Shown: positions 34,859 through 46,580 of the stretch, one piece after another
How positions within the stretch are numbered: position 1 is the stretch's first letter
How the letters are laid out: each line of letters begins with the position of its first letter
Assembly (NCBI RefSeq): GCF_020080835.1
Contig: NC_058164.1
Location: 13,462,142-13,526,141 of the forward strand
Source: Cotesia glomerata
Taxonomy: Eukaryota > Arthropoda > Insecta > Hymenoptera > Braconidae
Direction of reading: 5' to 3'
Length of the DNA stretch: 64,000 nt
The notes under the pieces: generated by a model
What the model was told of the DNA's origin: nothing
Databases searched by the model: none
Seen by the model: the letters and a program-made list of their open reading frames with translations, nothing else
Made by a program: the position numbers and the translations under genes

Positions 34859-36087
34859 ATGTCGTCAAACCTAGATTACAGTGATATAGCCTCTGTAGAC
34901 GACAAAACCCCAAGTCAAAAACCTACTACACAGTCTCACCTACCACCCTCGTTAGCTCCAGAGAAAGCCACCAAGAAAGGCAGGCCATCTTTAGCCGATC
35001 TGAGACTGAGAGAACGAGCGTTATCAATAGGCGATATTGGTGAGTTATTGACGGGACGTAAAAGAACCAGAGATTCTCCAGGTTCCAACCAGGACCTAGA
35101 CGACGACACATACCCACAGAAATATTTTAAGCGTAGCAGCTCTTCTCCTTCATTATCGCCAGTCGAGAAGGAAATGTCTAACAACAACACAAAATCACTC
35201 GAACAGTTGCCAGCGCCAGAAGCACCAAACTTCGCCGAAATTTCAAATCAAGATGCATTTAAATGGATGGCGGATCAATTCGTAGCGATGTTTAAAACCA
35301 ATCAAGCACAATTCACGCACGTGAAGGAACTTATTAATAATTCCTCCACCTCAGTGGTCACACAACTCCAAACTCAAAAGACAAGTTCGCAGGCATCGTT
35401 GAAGAAGTACATGACCTGAAAAAGCAACAAATTGAAATCAATCAACGTCTTCAGGAGGTTGAATCTGGTAAGTGCTGCTCCAATCAAAATTTTAATAACG
35501 AAAATTTAACGCTTATCGCTTCCAGAATTGAAGAACTTGAAAAAGTCACGGGCACCAACTCTCTTAACCAAATGAAAGGCGAAATAAAATCGCAACTAGA
35601 TAAGCTATCGAAGATCATTGAAACCCAAGAAAGCATGGCCCGCAGACAGAACATTATAATCAACGGCTTCGAGTCCACGAACACACCTGAAGATATAGCC
35701 AATTTCTTGACAAATACGTTTAGCATACCGAAAGAAGATTGTAAAAACATAAAACAAATTGGTAAAACAAAAGACCGTTTTGTCGTACATTTTGAAAAGC
35801 CAGAGCACAAAGCTTTGATTATGCGTACAAAAAAAGTCAAATTAAGTACGCTAAACATCTTTATCAGCAACGATCTTACACCAATAGAAAGCCAGGAGGC
35901 CTTTGAAATAAGGAAGAAATTGAAAGAAGAAAAAGAAAAAGGCAACAATCCAAAGGTAAGAGCCAATAAAATATTACTGGATGAAAAAAACCTCATATGG
36001 GATAGATATAATAAAGTATGGCTGGAAGAATCCAATCATCTCTCGCGAAAACATACAAACAAAAAACAAGATCCAAAAAACTACTAA
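34859..36087 (+). CDS. Retrotransposon ORF1 protein, one frame break
   Basis: Starts ATG 34859 (MSSNLDYSDI). The N-terminal part is Ser/Pro-rich and basic, the middle a predicted coiled coil (VHDLKKQQIEINQRLQEVE and IEELEKV), the C-terminal part an RRM/ORF1p-like nucleic-acid-binding region (ARRQNIIINGF..., FVVHFEKPEHKALIM). The frame of the first 560 bases closes at 35417-35419, while the continuation lies in another frame to 36087; a missing base in the A run at 35376-35379 explains both. With it the protein would be about 409 residues. ORF1 proteins bind the element's RNA. It overlaps the start of ORF2 by 70 bases. Confidence 0.75.
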
Positions 36088-39000
36088 AGAAAGGGGAGGA
36101 GAATACAACAGCTAACGTCTTGAGGTTCTGGAACTGCCACGGAGCTTCAAACTGTGCAAACATAGTTATATCCAATGAAACAACTTACGTAGGAATATCC
36201 GAAACATGGCTATCAACACCTCCATTCCAACAGCCAGCATGGTCCAGAGGATTTAATTGTATATGGGCAAACGCGACAAAACAAGCCAACAAAGGTAGGG
36301 CCAGCGGGGGTCTGGTAGTAATGGTCAGGGAAAAACTAAACTTTACCACCATAGAAGTCGCAAACCGCTGGATCTTCATCTTAATAAAGACATCATTTCG
36401 AAGAGTCATTGTAGGACTGCTTTACTTCAACCCAGGCAGCGATCTAAGAGACTCTTTAGAAAACTTACAACTAGTCTTGGACAGGTGTGAAACTCAATAT
36501 CCAAACATTCCAATTATTCTAGGGGGAGACACCAACGCAAGGTTAGGAGAAAAAGACGGTGGTTTTCCACCAGAAGCATTTTACGATACAAATCTACTAA
36601 CCACAAGAACCTCCCAAGACAAATTCATATCAACACGTGGATTAACCTTGTTAAACTTCATGTCCAGCAACGGCCTCTTCCTTCTTAACGGCAGAACACA
36701 TGGCGATGTTGAGGGCAAAATTACATACTACGGCACGAGTGGAACTAGTGTAATTGATCTTATGTGGACAAATCACGATGGAGCGAAAAAAATCAGCTCC
36801 CTCCAAGTTGGGGATGACTCCTATGAATCTGATCACTTTCCTATCAATATTAAATTCCGTCCTGACACCAGACAGACAAAAATACCACCTCAACAGCACA
36901 ACACACCGCAGTTGAAACTCTTATGGAATGACAGCCTCGCTTATCAATTCGCAGACTTTCTTTACCACTCTCATCGTCTAATAATGCCTAACGACAACAC
37001 GGATGTCGACTTTATGGCTCAAAATCTCCAGGAAGCAATCTATGAAGCTACCAATAACGTAGGGTTAATGAAATATAGAGGGAAAAAAACTAACAAAGGA
37101 CCCAGGAAACCCTGGGAGGATACAAATCTACTCGCGATAAAAGCTAGCTTAGTCAGACATCAAAAATACTGCAGGAAAACAAGCTTCACTCTAGTAAACC
37201 TAGAAATACTCCGAAGTTTAAAAAAAGCACTTAAGAAATCCAGAAAACAGAATATCGAAAGGTATTACCAAAACATCAGAGATACGCTTGCCCGCACCAA
37301 CAAACCTGCCGACTTCTGGCAACTAGTGAGAAGACTAAGACGCCCTACACCTCCACCATGCCCAATATCCATGAACGTCTGGGAAAATTTTTATGATAAA
37401 GTCTTCCCCGCTAAATTAATAGACCCCACGAACTATATTGATGCTCAACATCCCTACTTAGACCAGGAATTTTCCTACTCGGAAATCAAGAGAGCAATCC
37501 AAAGATGCAAGAGGAACAGGGCTCCCGGGCCTGACGCAATCCTGAATGAGCATCTCCAACACCTCCCCCCGCCGTGGATAAAATACATCACGACCCTGAT
37601 GAACATGATCTGGTCCTCACATAGGATACCTTCAGGCTGGCCCTCAGCGCTGATAACAGTCATCCACAAAAAAGGTGCCAGAGATAATCCTTCCAACTAT
37701 AGAGGAATTGCCTTGATCAACAATATACTCAAGATCCTTACCAACCTGATTCAAAGAAGGCTCTACAACTGGACAGAAGACATTAAACTGATTCCTGATG
37801 AACAAGCTGGCTTCAGAAGAAGCCGTAGCTGCCTGGACAACTCCTTCACCATCGTTACTGCCTTACAATCGAAGATAAGACTCGAAGGAAGTGTATACTA
37901 CTGTATACTCATAGACTTCAGCAGAGCATTCGACTCGGTACCACACCACCTCTTGTGGGCAAAACTATTCAAATTAGGAATCAGCGGAAAAATCATCAGA
38001 ACTGTTCAGGCCATTTACGGAAAAGCTAACATACAGCTCAAGATAAACGGAGAGAACTCCAAACCCTTTGAGGTCACCGAAGGAGTGCTCCAGGGCGACA
38101 AACTTAGCCCGACACTTTTCATCTTATATATAGCAGACCTAATCGACTTCCTTGACTCCAAAGGTATCCAAGGCATTAATATTGGGCTAAATTGCCTACG
38201 GACGCTTCTCTTCGCAGACGACGCGGTGTTCTTTGCAGGCTCTATTAAAGAAGTCAAAAAAACCCTCCGCTGCCTAGAAGAATACTTTGAGGCAAATAAA
38301 CTCAAAGTACACACCGAAAAAACACAAATCCTGGTTTGCCGCTCGTCAGGAAGAATCAGGAAAAAAGAAAAAGATACGTTCCAATACAAGGATCAACCTA
38401 TAAAATCAGTTTCGCAATATAACTACCTGGGAACTATCATAGACAGTGGGATGAAGGGCAAATCTGCAGCGAATGAGGCAGCCAACAAAGCCAAAGTTGC
38501 AACAGGCACCGCACTCTCCATTCTTGCAAAAGCAAAAGCTGATTCATGGCAAGCAAGAGTAAAGATCTTCAGCAGTCTGGTGGCGCCAACTATGCTATAC
38601 GGGGCTGAAATCTGGGGTCTGGACTACTTGGAACTTATAGACAAAACACAAACGGATTATTATAAGAAAATCCTTCAACTACCGCGCAATACTCCTGGAT
38701 ACATGATTCGCTTAGAGACAGGAATCACACACCTTTCGATAACAACGCTGAAGCAAACATGGAGATGGGTAGTAAAAATACTCAAGATGGAAGATCATCG
38801 CTGGCCGAAAAGATGTCTCCTCAACCTGTGTAACCTTCTACAAAATCCTGAATGCCAGAAAAGATTCAACTGGGTCGCAAGATTTGATCTGCTGCTCCAG
38901 GAACTGGGCCTCCAGGGAATGTTTACCAACTTAAACCCAGTATACTGGGAAAAAAACCAAGACAAATTTCTTAATGCTGCCTTGGAGAGAGCCAGACGCA

Positions 39001-39422
39001 TGGACTACGAATGCTACCTACGTTCGTCCTCCCTTCAAATGCAACTGATCTGGAGAAAAGAGGCTGTTACACCTAGATTTCTAAAGATGAGATGGCCAAT
39101 TCACCTCACACGTATGCTGTCACAACTGAGACTTGCTAATACACACTGCTGCCGGATATTCTGCTTCGACCAATGTCTCCAACTCATCCCCAAAGCGCTA
39201 TGTAGAACTTGCGGAACAGAACCAGAAACAGTGGACCACATACTATCAAGGTGCAAAACTCTAGAAGATCTCAGACAACGACACCTCAGGAGATTCGTAA
39301 AATTCTCCCCCCCAAACCTACTATCATTCTACATATTAGAGAGCCATTACATAGTAGACATAGAAAACATTGCCAGATTCCTAGCTGCATCAATTTATCG
39401 TCTTTCCTGCCAAATTTTCTAA
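36018..39422 (+). CDS. Retrotransposon ORF2: APE endonuclease and reverse transcriptase
   Basis: An unbroken 1134-residue frame. Order: endonuclease (residues ~35-285; motifs GISETWL, IILGGDTNARLGE, SDHFPI), linker, reverse transcriptase (~490-770; RAPGPDAI, NYRGIALIN, QAGFRRSRSC, IDFSRAFDSVPH, GVLQGDKLSP, and the catalytic FADDAVFFA), then a C-terminal region ending in a Cys/His knuckle (CRTCGTEPETVDHILSRC). All key acidic residues visible are kept, so the enzyme may be competent. The first ATG (36018) overlaps ORF1; the true start could be later since recognisable endonuclease sequence begins about 35 residues in. It nicks target DNA and copies the element's RNA into the site. Confidence 0.95.
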   Translation: MAGRIQSSLAKTYKQKTRSKKLLKKGEENTTANVLRFWNCHGASNCANIVISNETTYVGISETWLSTPPFQQPAWSRGFNCIWANATKQANKGRASGGLVVMVREKLNFTTIEVANRWIFILIKTSFRRVIVGLLYFNPGSDLRDSLENLQLVLDRCETQYPNIPIILGGDTNARLGEKDGGFPPEAFYDTNLLTTRTSQDKFISTRGLTLLNFMSSNGLFLLNGRTHGDVEGKITYYGTSGTSVIDLMWTNHDGAKKISSLQVGDDSYESDHFPINIKFRPDTRQTKIPPQQHNTPQLKLLWNDSLAYQFADFLYHSHRLIMPNDNTDVDFMAQNLQEAIYEATNNVGLMKYRGKKTNKGPRKPWEDTNLLAIKASLVRHQKYCRKTSFTLVNLEILRSLKKALKKSRKQNIERYYQNIRDTLARTNKPADFWQLVRRLRRPTPPPCPISMNVWENFYDKVFPAKLIDPTNYIDAQHPYLDQEFSYSEIKRAIQRCKRNRAPGPDAILNEHLQHLPPPWIKYITTLMNMIWSSHRIPSGWPSALITVIHKKGARDNPSNYRGIALINNILKILTNLIQRRLYNWTEDIKLIPDEQAGFRRSRSCLDNSFTIVTALQSKIRLEGSVYYCILIDFSRAFDSVPHHLLWAKLFKLGISGKIIRTVQAIYGKANIQLKINGENSKPFEVTEGVLQGDKLSPTLFILYIADLIDFLDSKGIQGINIGLNCLRTLLFADDAVFFAGSIKEVKKTLRCLEEYFEANKLKVHTEKTQILVCRSSGRIRKKEKDTFQYKDQPIKSVSQYNYLGTIIDSGMKGKSAANEAANKAKVATGTALSILAKAKADSWQARVKIFSSLVAPTMLYGAEIWGLDYLELIDKTQTDYYKKILQLPRNTPGYMIRLETGITHLSITTLKQTWRWVVKILKMEDHRWPKRCLLNLCNLLQNPECQKRFNWVARFDLLLQELGLQGMFTNLNPVYWEKNQDKFLNAALERARRMDYECYLRSSSLQMQLIWRKEAVTPRFLKMRWPIHLTRMLSQLRLANTHCCRIFCFDQCLQLIPKALCRTCGTEPETVDHILSRCKTLEDLRQRHLRRFVKFSPPNLLSFYILESHYIVDIENIARFLAASIYRLSCQIF

Positions 39423-39685
39423 ACTAGAGCCCATTTACCTCTTCGCTGGGTCCTACAAAGATACTCCCCTATGATTCATGTTACATATATCATCCCTATT
39501 TATTTAAATACTAATACAAACACTTTTACAAATATCCAATTTTTAATCTTAATGTCTAATTCTCAAGTAAAATTTTCATTTTTTTAATACCCTCGAGACT
39601 ACTAGTATTATTATTGTACATGCGTTCCCAAAGTTGTATACGAGATAATGTAATATTTTTAAACAATGAATAATAATAATAAAAA

Positions 39686-42600
39686 AATAAAACAAAAAAT
39701 TTAAAAATTTTCAATAGCTAAAGAATTAAAAATTCGAATTTCAGATTCTCCCGCCAAAAATTATAATTGAAAAAATAAAAAAATTATTGCAGGCAAAGCT
39801 CTGAATTTTAAAAGAGTTGATGGTAGGTTACTTATCAATCGAATTTATAAAAAAATTATTATTATAAAAAAAATGCAGAGTAATTTTCCCAGCATCTAAT
39901 AATAATGATTAAAATTATTGTGATTTATCCACGTATACTTTTTGATATCTATCAATACATATTACATTTTATGAAAAATAATTCTTTTGTCGAAATAAAA
40001 AAAAAATATAAAAATTTTTAAAAGCTAAAAAATGAAAAATTCGAATTTCAGATTCTCCCGCCAAAAATTATAATTGAAAAAATAGAAAAATTATTGCAGG
40101 CAAAGCTCTGAATTTTAAAAGAGTTGTTTGTAGGTTACTTATCAATTGAATTTATAGAAAAATTATTGTTGAGAAAGTAAATGCCGAGTTATTCTGCCAG
40201 CAACCAGGAATGACAATGAAAGTCATTCTGACTTGCCCAGGTATACTCTTTAATATCTATCAATACATAACATATTTCAAACGAAAAGGTTATTTAGTTA
40301 AAATAACAAAAAAAAAATATAACAATTTTGAAAAGATAAAAAATAAAAAATTAGAATTTTAGACCCTCCCGCAAAATTATAATTGAAAAATAGAAAAATT
40401 ATTGCAGGCAAAGCTCTGAATTTTAAAAGAGTTGATGGTAGGTTACTTATCAATCGAATTTATAAAAAAATTATTATTATAAAAAAAATGCAGAGTAATT
40501 TTCCCAGCATCTAATAATGATGATTAAAATTATTGTGATTTATCCAAGTATACTTTTTGATATCTATCAATACATATTATATTTTATGAAAAATAATTCT
40601 TTTGTCGAAATAAAAAAAAAAATATAAAAATTTTTAAAAGCTAAAAAATTAAAAATTCGAATTTCAGATTCTCCCGCCAAAAATTATAATTGAAAAATAG
40701 AAAAATTATTGCAGGCAAAGCTCTGAATTTTAAAAAAGTTGTTTGTAGGTTACTTATCAATCGAATTTATAAAAAAAGTTATTATTATAAAAAAAATGCA
40801 GAGTTATTTTCCCAGCATCTAATAATGATGATTAAAATTATTGTGATTTATCCAAGTATACTTTTAGATATCTATTAATACATATTACATTTTATGAAAA
40901 ATAATTCTTTTGTCGAAATGAAAAAAAAAATATAACAATTTTGGAAAGATAAAAAATAAAAAATTTGAATTTTAGACCCTCCCGCCAAAAATTATAACTA
41001 AAAAAAATACAAAAATTATTGCAAGCAAAGCTCTACATTATGGAAAGTTTTTTTGTAGGTTACTTTTCAATTGAAATTATAAAAAAATTATTATTATAAA
41101 AAAAATGCAGAGTTATATTCCCAGCATCTAATAATAATGATTAAAATTATTGTGATTTATCCAAGTATACTTTTTGATATCTATCAATAGATATTATATT
41201 TTATGAAAAATAATTCTTTTTGTCGAAATAACAAAAAAATATAACAATTTTGAAAGATAAAAAATAAAAAATTTGAATTTTAGACCCTCCCGCCAAAAAT
41301 TATAATTGAAAAAATAGAAAAATTATTGCAGGCAAAGCTCTGAATTTTAAAAGAGTTTTTTGTAGGTTACTTATCAATCGAATTTATAAAAAAATTATTA
41401 TTATAAAAAAAATGCAGAGTTATTTACCCAGCATCTAATAATGATGATTAAAATTATTGTGATTTATCCAAGTATACTTTTTGAAATCTATCAATACATA
41501 TTACATTTTATGAAAAATAATTCTTTTGTCGAAATAAAAAAAAAATATAAAAATTTTTAAAAGCTAAAAAATGAAAAATTCGAATTTCAGATTCTCCCGC
41601 CAAAAATTATAATTGAAAAAATAGAAAAATTATTGCAGGCAAAGCTCTGAATTTTAAAAGAGTTGTTTGTAGGTTACTTATCAATTGAATTTATAGAAAA
41701 ATTATTGTTGAGAAAGTAAATGCCGAGTTATTCTGCCAGCAACCAGGAATGACAATGAAAGTCATTCTGACTTGCCCAGGTATACTCTTTAATATCTATC
41801 AATACATAACATATTTCAAACGAAAAGGTTATTTAGTTAAAATAACAAAAAAAAAATATAACAATTTTGAAAAGATAAAAAATAAAAAATTAGAATTTTA
41901 GACCCTCCCGCAAAAATTATAATTGAAAAAATAGAAAAATTATTGCAGGCAAAGCTCTGAATTTTAAAAGAGTTGATGGTAGGTTACTTATCAATCGAAT
42001 TTATAAAAAAATTATTATTATAAAAAAAATGCAGAGTAATTTTCCCAGCATCTAATAATGATGATTAAAATTATTGTGATTTATCCAAGTATACTTTTTG
42101 ATATCTATCAATACATATTATATTTTATGAAAAATAATTCTTTTGTCGAAATAAAAAAAAAAATATAAAAATTTTTAAAAGCTAAAAAATTAAAAATTCG
42201 AATTTCAGATTCTCCCGCCAAAAATTATAATTGAAAAAATAGAAAAATTATTGCAGGCAAAGCTCTGAATTTTAAAAAAGTTGTTTGTAGGTTACTTATC
42301 AATCGAATTTATAAAAAAAGTTATTATTATAAAAAAAATGCAGAGTTATTTTCCCAGCATCTAATAATGATGATTAAAATTATTGTGATTTATCCAAGTA
42401 TACTTTTAGATATCTATTAATACATATTACATTTTATGAAAAATAATTCTTTTGTCGAAATGAAAAAAAAAATATAACAATTTTGGAAAGATAAAAAATA
42501 AAAAATTTGAATTTTAGACCCTCCCGCCAAAAATTATAACTAAAAAAATACAAAAATTATTGCAAGCAAAGCTCTACATTATGGAAAGTTTTTTTGTAGG

Positions 42601-43540
42601 TTACTTTTCAATTGAAATTATAAAAAAATTATTATTATAAAAAAAATGCAGAGTTATATTCCCAGCATCTAATAATAATGATTAAAATTATTGTGATTTA
42701 TCCAAGTATACTTTTTGATATCTATCAATAGATATTATATTTTATGAAAAATAATTCTTTTGTCGAAATAACAAAAAAAATATAACAATTTTGGAAAGAT
42801 AAAAAATAAAAAATTTGAATTTTAGACCCTCCCGCCAAAAATTATAATTGAAAAAATAGAAAAATTATTGCAGGCAAAGCTCTGAATTTTAAAAGAGTTT
42901 TTTGTAGGTTACTTATCAATCGAATTTATAAAAAAATTATTATTATAAAAAAAATGCAGAGTTATTTACCCAGCATCTAATAATGATGATTAAAATTATT
43001 GTGATTTATCCAAGTATACTTTTTGAAATCTATCAATACATATTATATTTTATAAAAAATAATTCTTTTGTCGAAATAACAAAAAAAATATAACAATTTT
43101 GAAAAGATAAAAAAAAAAACTTGAACTTGAGACCGTCCCGCCAAAATAATAATTAAAAAAATAAAAAAATTATTGCAGATAACGCTCTGAATTTTAAAAG
43201 GGTCATTTGCAGGTTACTTATTGAAAAAAATTATAAATTAATTGTTAATAAAAATTAAGTGTAGAGTTATTCTCTTAGCATCCAGTAGTGACAATGAATA
43301 TCATTGTAAGTTCTTCAAGCATACTCTTTGGTATCTATTAAAACATTACATAATTCATGCGATATAATTATTTTGTCGGAATAAAAGAAAAACTTTAACA
43401 CTTTTTGGAATGAAAATAAATTACAAATTTGAACTTTAGAACCTCCTGCTTATAATTATAATCAAATAAATAGAAAAACTTTTTTAGGCCAATCTACAAT
43501 TTGCAAAAGGGTTTTTCTATGATTTTCAATTACTAAATAT
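39686..43540. repeat. Satellite array, ~307-bp monomer, 5-mer higher-order unit ~1.54 kb
   Basis: About 12 head-to-tail monomers marked by GGCAAAGCTCTGAATTTTAA near 39796, 40107, 40406, 40715, 41030 (variant), 41335, 41647, 41948, 42257, 42565 (variant), 42876 and 43178 (variant). Another marker is GACCCTCCCGCCAAAAATTA. Monomer variants recur in blocks of five: the AACGAAAAGGTTATTTAG variant lies near 40281 and 41820, and the variant with GCAAGCAAAGCTCTACATTA near 41022 and 42562, about 1540 bp apart. The last monomer, from about 43110 on, is more diverged. Confidence 0.9.
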
Positions 43541-44830
43541 AGAATTAGGGGGAAGTTGCAGAGATGGCCTTCGGGGTTAACCGTTTTCCTAATTTTTTTT
43601 CTTTATATTACCGAGCTATCCATGCCAAAGTGTTTTCCATCGTTAATAATACGTAATCTAATTTTTCTTCTATGATTGGTCTAATACAAATTAATTTTTA
43701 TTCCCAATAAATAATTCTCCCTTTGTCGAGGTATATGATAAGCGATGTTAAATTTATAAAAAATATAATTTTTTATCTATTACTTGGCCTTGTATCTATA
43801 ATAATACGGTATTTGATAAAAAATTCCGGGCCATCCGTGCCGAGACATTTTCTATAAATTTCAAATAATTATTAATTTTAATGGAATAACTGGTCTGGTA
43901 CTGATTGTATAACATATTTTTTTCTTTAATAATTACTAATCATTAAAATTCATAAGTAATGGTTTTGTCTTGATAAAATAATAAAACAATAATCTAATTT
44001 GCATAGAAAAAGCAGTAAAAGTGACAGAAGAAGAGGAGCATGCAATGTCTCTAACTATACAGTTGGTTTGAGAACTGTATATAAAAGACCGGGATTGACG
44101 CTATCTACACTTTGTTTATATTTCTCGATACTCCATATTATAAAATGAATAATACTTGTCTGGGTATGTAAGAAATTCATTTAAACAAGAAGATTGGGTC
44201 ATTCGCGTTGAAAAGGGTATAGTTAAAAGTTTTAGAACCTTTTAACTTTGTAATATAATTAACTTAACGCTAATTAAACGGTTTTTATCAATAATACCGG
44301 GTTATCTGTGCCAAGGTGTTCTTCATAAATTATTTACAAGCCCTTATTTCTATATTATATCTACCAGAGCACAGATAAAAATTAAGATTTGCAAACAATA
44401 TCGGAGTTTTATTAAATAATCGATCGAACAATGATATTTTTTAATAAACAATTTATTATTTTAAATGTTATATATATTTAAAAAAAAATCAACTCCAAAA
44501 TAAATATGTTTTATATGAATAGGAAACACGTGTTTAAGACAGATTGAAAATTTTGGAGTACTTTTATTTTTAAATGAAAATTATGTATATGAGAGCCCAC
44601 CAAAAAAAAAATATAAATGTTATTATCAAAACAATGAAAATGTTATTAACAATATAAAATTGTTTAAATAAATTAATTAACTATTACTCACAAATGTAAT
44701 TGTCGTTTAGCATCCTGTACTGTTTTATTTTAATCCTGTAGTGCTTATAAAAATTTAAACACTTATATTTATGAATAATTTATAGTTATTGATATTTATT
44801 TAATTAATAAATATTTCACAAGCAATAAAT
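43540..44830. repeat. GGCCATCCGTGCCAAG repeat block duplicated from/with 1.7-2.6 kb and 29.2-29.6 kb
   Basis: 43680-44470 parallels 1740-2600 (core near 43827 and 44297, plus TACTTGGCCTTGTATCTATA), and 44484-44830 parallels 29247-29600. Relative to 1740-2600 this copy contains about 88 extra bases near 44061-44148 that include TATAAAAG. No gene recognised. Confidence 0.7.
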
Positions 44831-45080
44831 AAAAATTACTATTAAAATAAATAATTTCACTCAAATAATTATAATAAAATATTAATTGCACAAATATTTG
44901 GAATTTATACCACTTTGAATGATTATTACAATTTAAAAAACAATAAATTAATATTGTTGTCATATTTTTGTACTACTTGAGTAATGGAGTACACATTATT
45001 TACTAGAGAAAAATGTATGCTTTCACAGAGAGCTCTCTAATACTACAAGAATTATATTAAACTTAAAAATGCACATGTAT
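44831..45080. other. AT-rich DNA, nothing recognised
   Basis: No coding sequence, repeat boundary or RNA gene is supported here. Confidence 0.35.
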
Positions 45081-45082
45081 CC

Positions 45083-46580
45083 GCCATCTGTTGGATTTTC
45101 GTTACATTTATTTAGGAAATCTGTTTTATTCACAATTTCTACGATGAGCCTTGTGGCAACCAGGTGGCACGACACGACAATGTTTAGTACAACCACTTGG
45201 CCAACCTTAACATACGAAATCTCATATGCAGTTCTGCAAAATGTCCCGGACCCATTTTTACTACTAATTTTCAGTCATTAGCACGCAATTAAATTATGAA
45301 TTATTTGCACAATTAATAAAACTATTTCTCGATAACTCCGTATTAAAATCGACGCCTAACTTATTTCGAAATTATCACGAGTTTAATACTCAGCACAATA
45401 AATTAATTCTAAGAATATTCTTTATAAAATTAACTGAACTTTCTCAGACGTAAACCACACTGACAAATAGTTTTACAAAGAATTTTTTCGGAATGATGAT
45501 ATTAAGTTATTGACAAATTTCCCAGAACGTTCGACGCATAATTCAATGCAATTTTTGCTCGTGTTATGTCCGAAGGCGTTAAAAATTCGGAAGCTAAGTA
45601 ACGGTGGAGGATCGGACTAACTATTAATAATACACAACGAAGGGTTTTAATTCTCGTTGTTAAATCATTTGTTGTGGGAGCTTTCGAGAGACGAAATACC
45701 ACGCCTTTTGAAGAGACTGAGAATTTTCGTAGAGATTTGATTTTCTTGAATTTAATAAATTACTTTCCACTTACCGTTAGATGACTTGTTTCTTACTGAT
45801 CCGGGCATTGAAGGGCGGCTGGAAGCGCTCTCGAGTCTGGATGTTGAATTTGAGGGCCAGGAATGGATGATCAAGGGCTGCTTTCTCAGTAAAGAACGAC
45901 TCGAGATTCGTGTAGTTAGTCTTTATTAGAACAGCAGCAATCAGGAAGTTACACGTTTCGCAATAATTTTATTTAACAATTATAAACTACTTATTGAAAT
46001 TTTACACTTTAATTTTCGGTTAACGTCTTTCCAGTTTCCCGCAGGAAAAAGTGCGTAACTGACCCAATAATAACTAAATTTAACGGATTCAAACCGATGT
46101 AAATGCAGAGCAAATTAAACGGTTCATCCCTTATATTAATAAACTTATCTATTTTACGTCTGCCGGATGACCGAGACCCGCTTGAACTAAGTGCAGCGCA
46201 AATTAGAACAAAAGCCCTTACAGACGGCGGCCCGCTTTAACTACGTGCAGTGCAAATGAATTAAAATACCTGAATTTAATTTTATCACGTTCGCCGTACA
46301 AACGGGGAGCCGCTTGATCTAAGTGCAGCGCAAATTAAATCAAAAGCATCTACGAACGTGGGCCAGTTAACGAAGATATTTGAATTGAAATAGTTAAAAA
46401 ACATTGGGCGGTGGTTGCTGCCTCTTTTAAAAGTTCCCGCTGCTTAGCTTGCAGAAATCCCCATCGGTCAGTCGGCAGTCGCAACGATATTAATTTTAAG
46501 GTGGTTTTTGCGCATAGGTGTATCTTCCATCTAAAGCGGGAATTTTGAATAAAAAGAAAAATTTTCGGGCGGACATAACA
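45083..46580 (-). mobile_element. LTR-like segment (possible 3' LTR of a gypsy-type element)
   Basis: On the minus strand the segment starts TGTTATGTCCGCCCG (46580 downward), immediately preceded by the purine-rich TTTCCGGGGGAA, which resembles a polypurine tract followed by an LTR. A left end at TGTTGGATTTTCG (45083) would give matching TGTT...AACA termini, but this is uncertain and no target duplication is visible. Inside, a ~95-bp unit containing CGCTTGAACTAAGTGCAGCG is repeated about three times (46170-46350). The segment is less AT-rich than its surroundings. No gag or pol frame adjoins. Confidence 0.4.

Larger units (their letters stand above)
34637..39685 (+). mobile_element. Full-length non-LTR retrotransposon
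   Basis: About 5.05 kb, flanked by the 14-bp direct repeat AATAAAACAAAAAA (34622-34635 and 39686-39699). It has a ~220-bp leader, ORF1, an overlapping ORF2 and a 3' end of TAATAATAATAAAAAAA type. The codon usage and GC content are clearly higher than in the surrounding AT-rich satellite. Endonuclease and reverse transcriptase place it among APE-type LINEs; the CR1/L2/Jockey-like group is likely but the clade is not settled. The clean duplication and nearly open frames mark a recent insertion. Confidence 0.9.

Noticed and set aside
35484..36035. 183-codon minus-strand open frame
   Set aside because: Mirror frame of LINE ORF1, no independent support.
45502..45702. 66-codon minus-strand frame in the LTR-like segment
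   Set aside because: No recognisable gag, pol or env similarity; likely chance.
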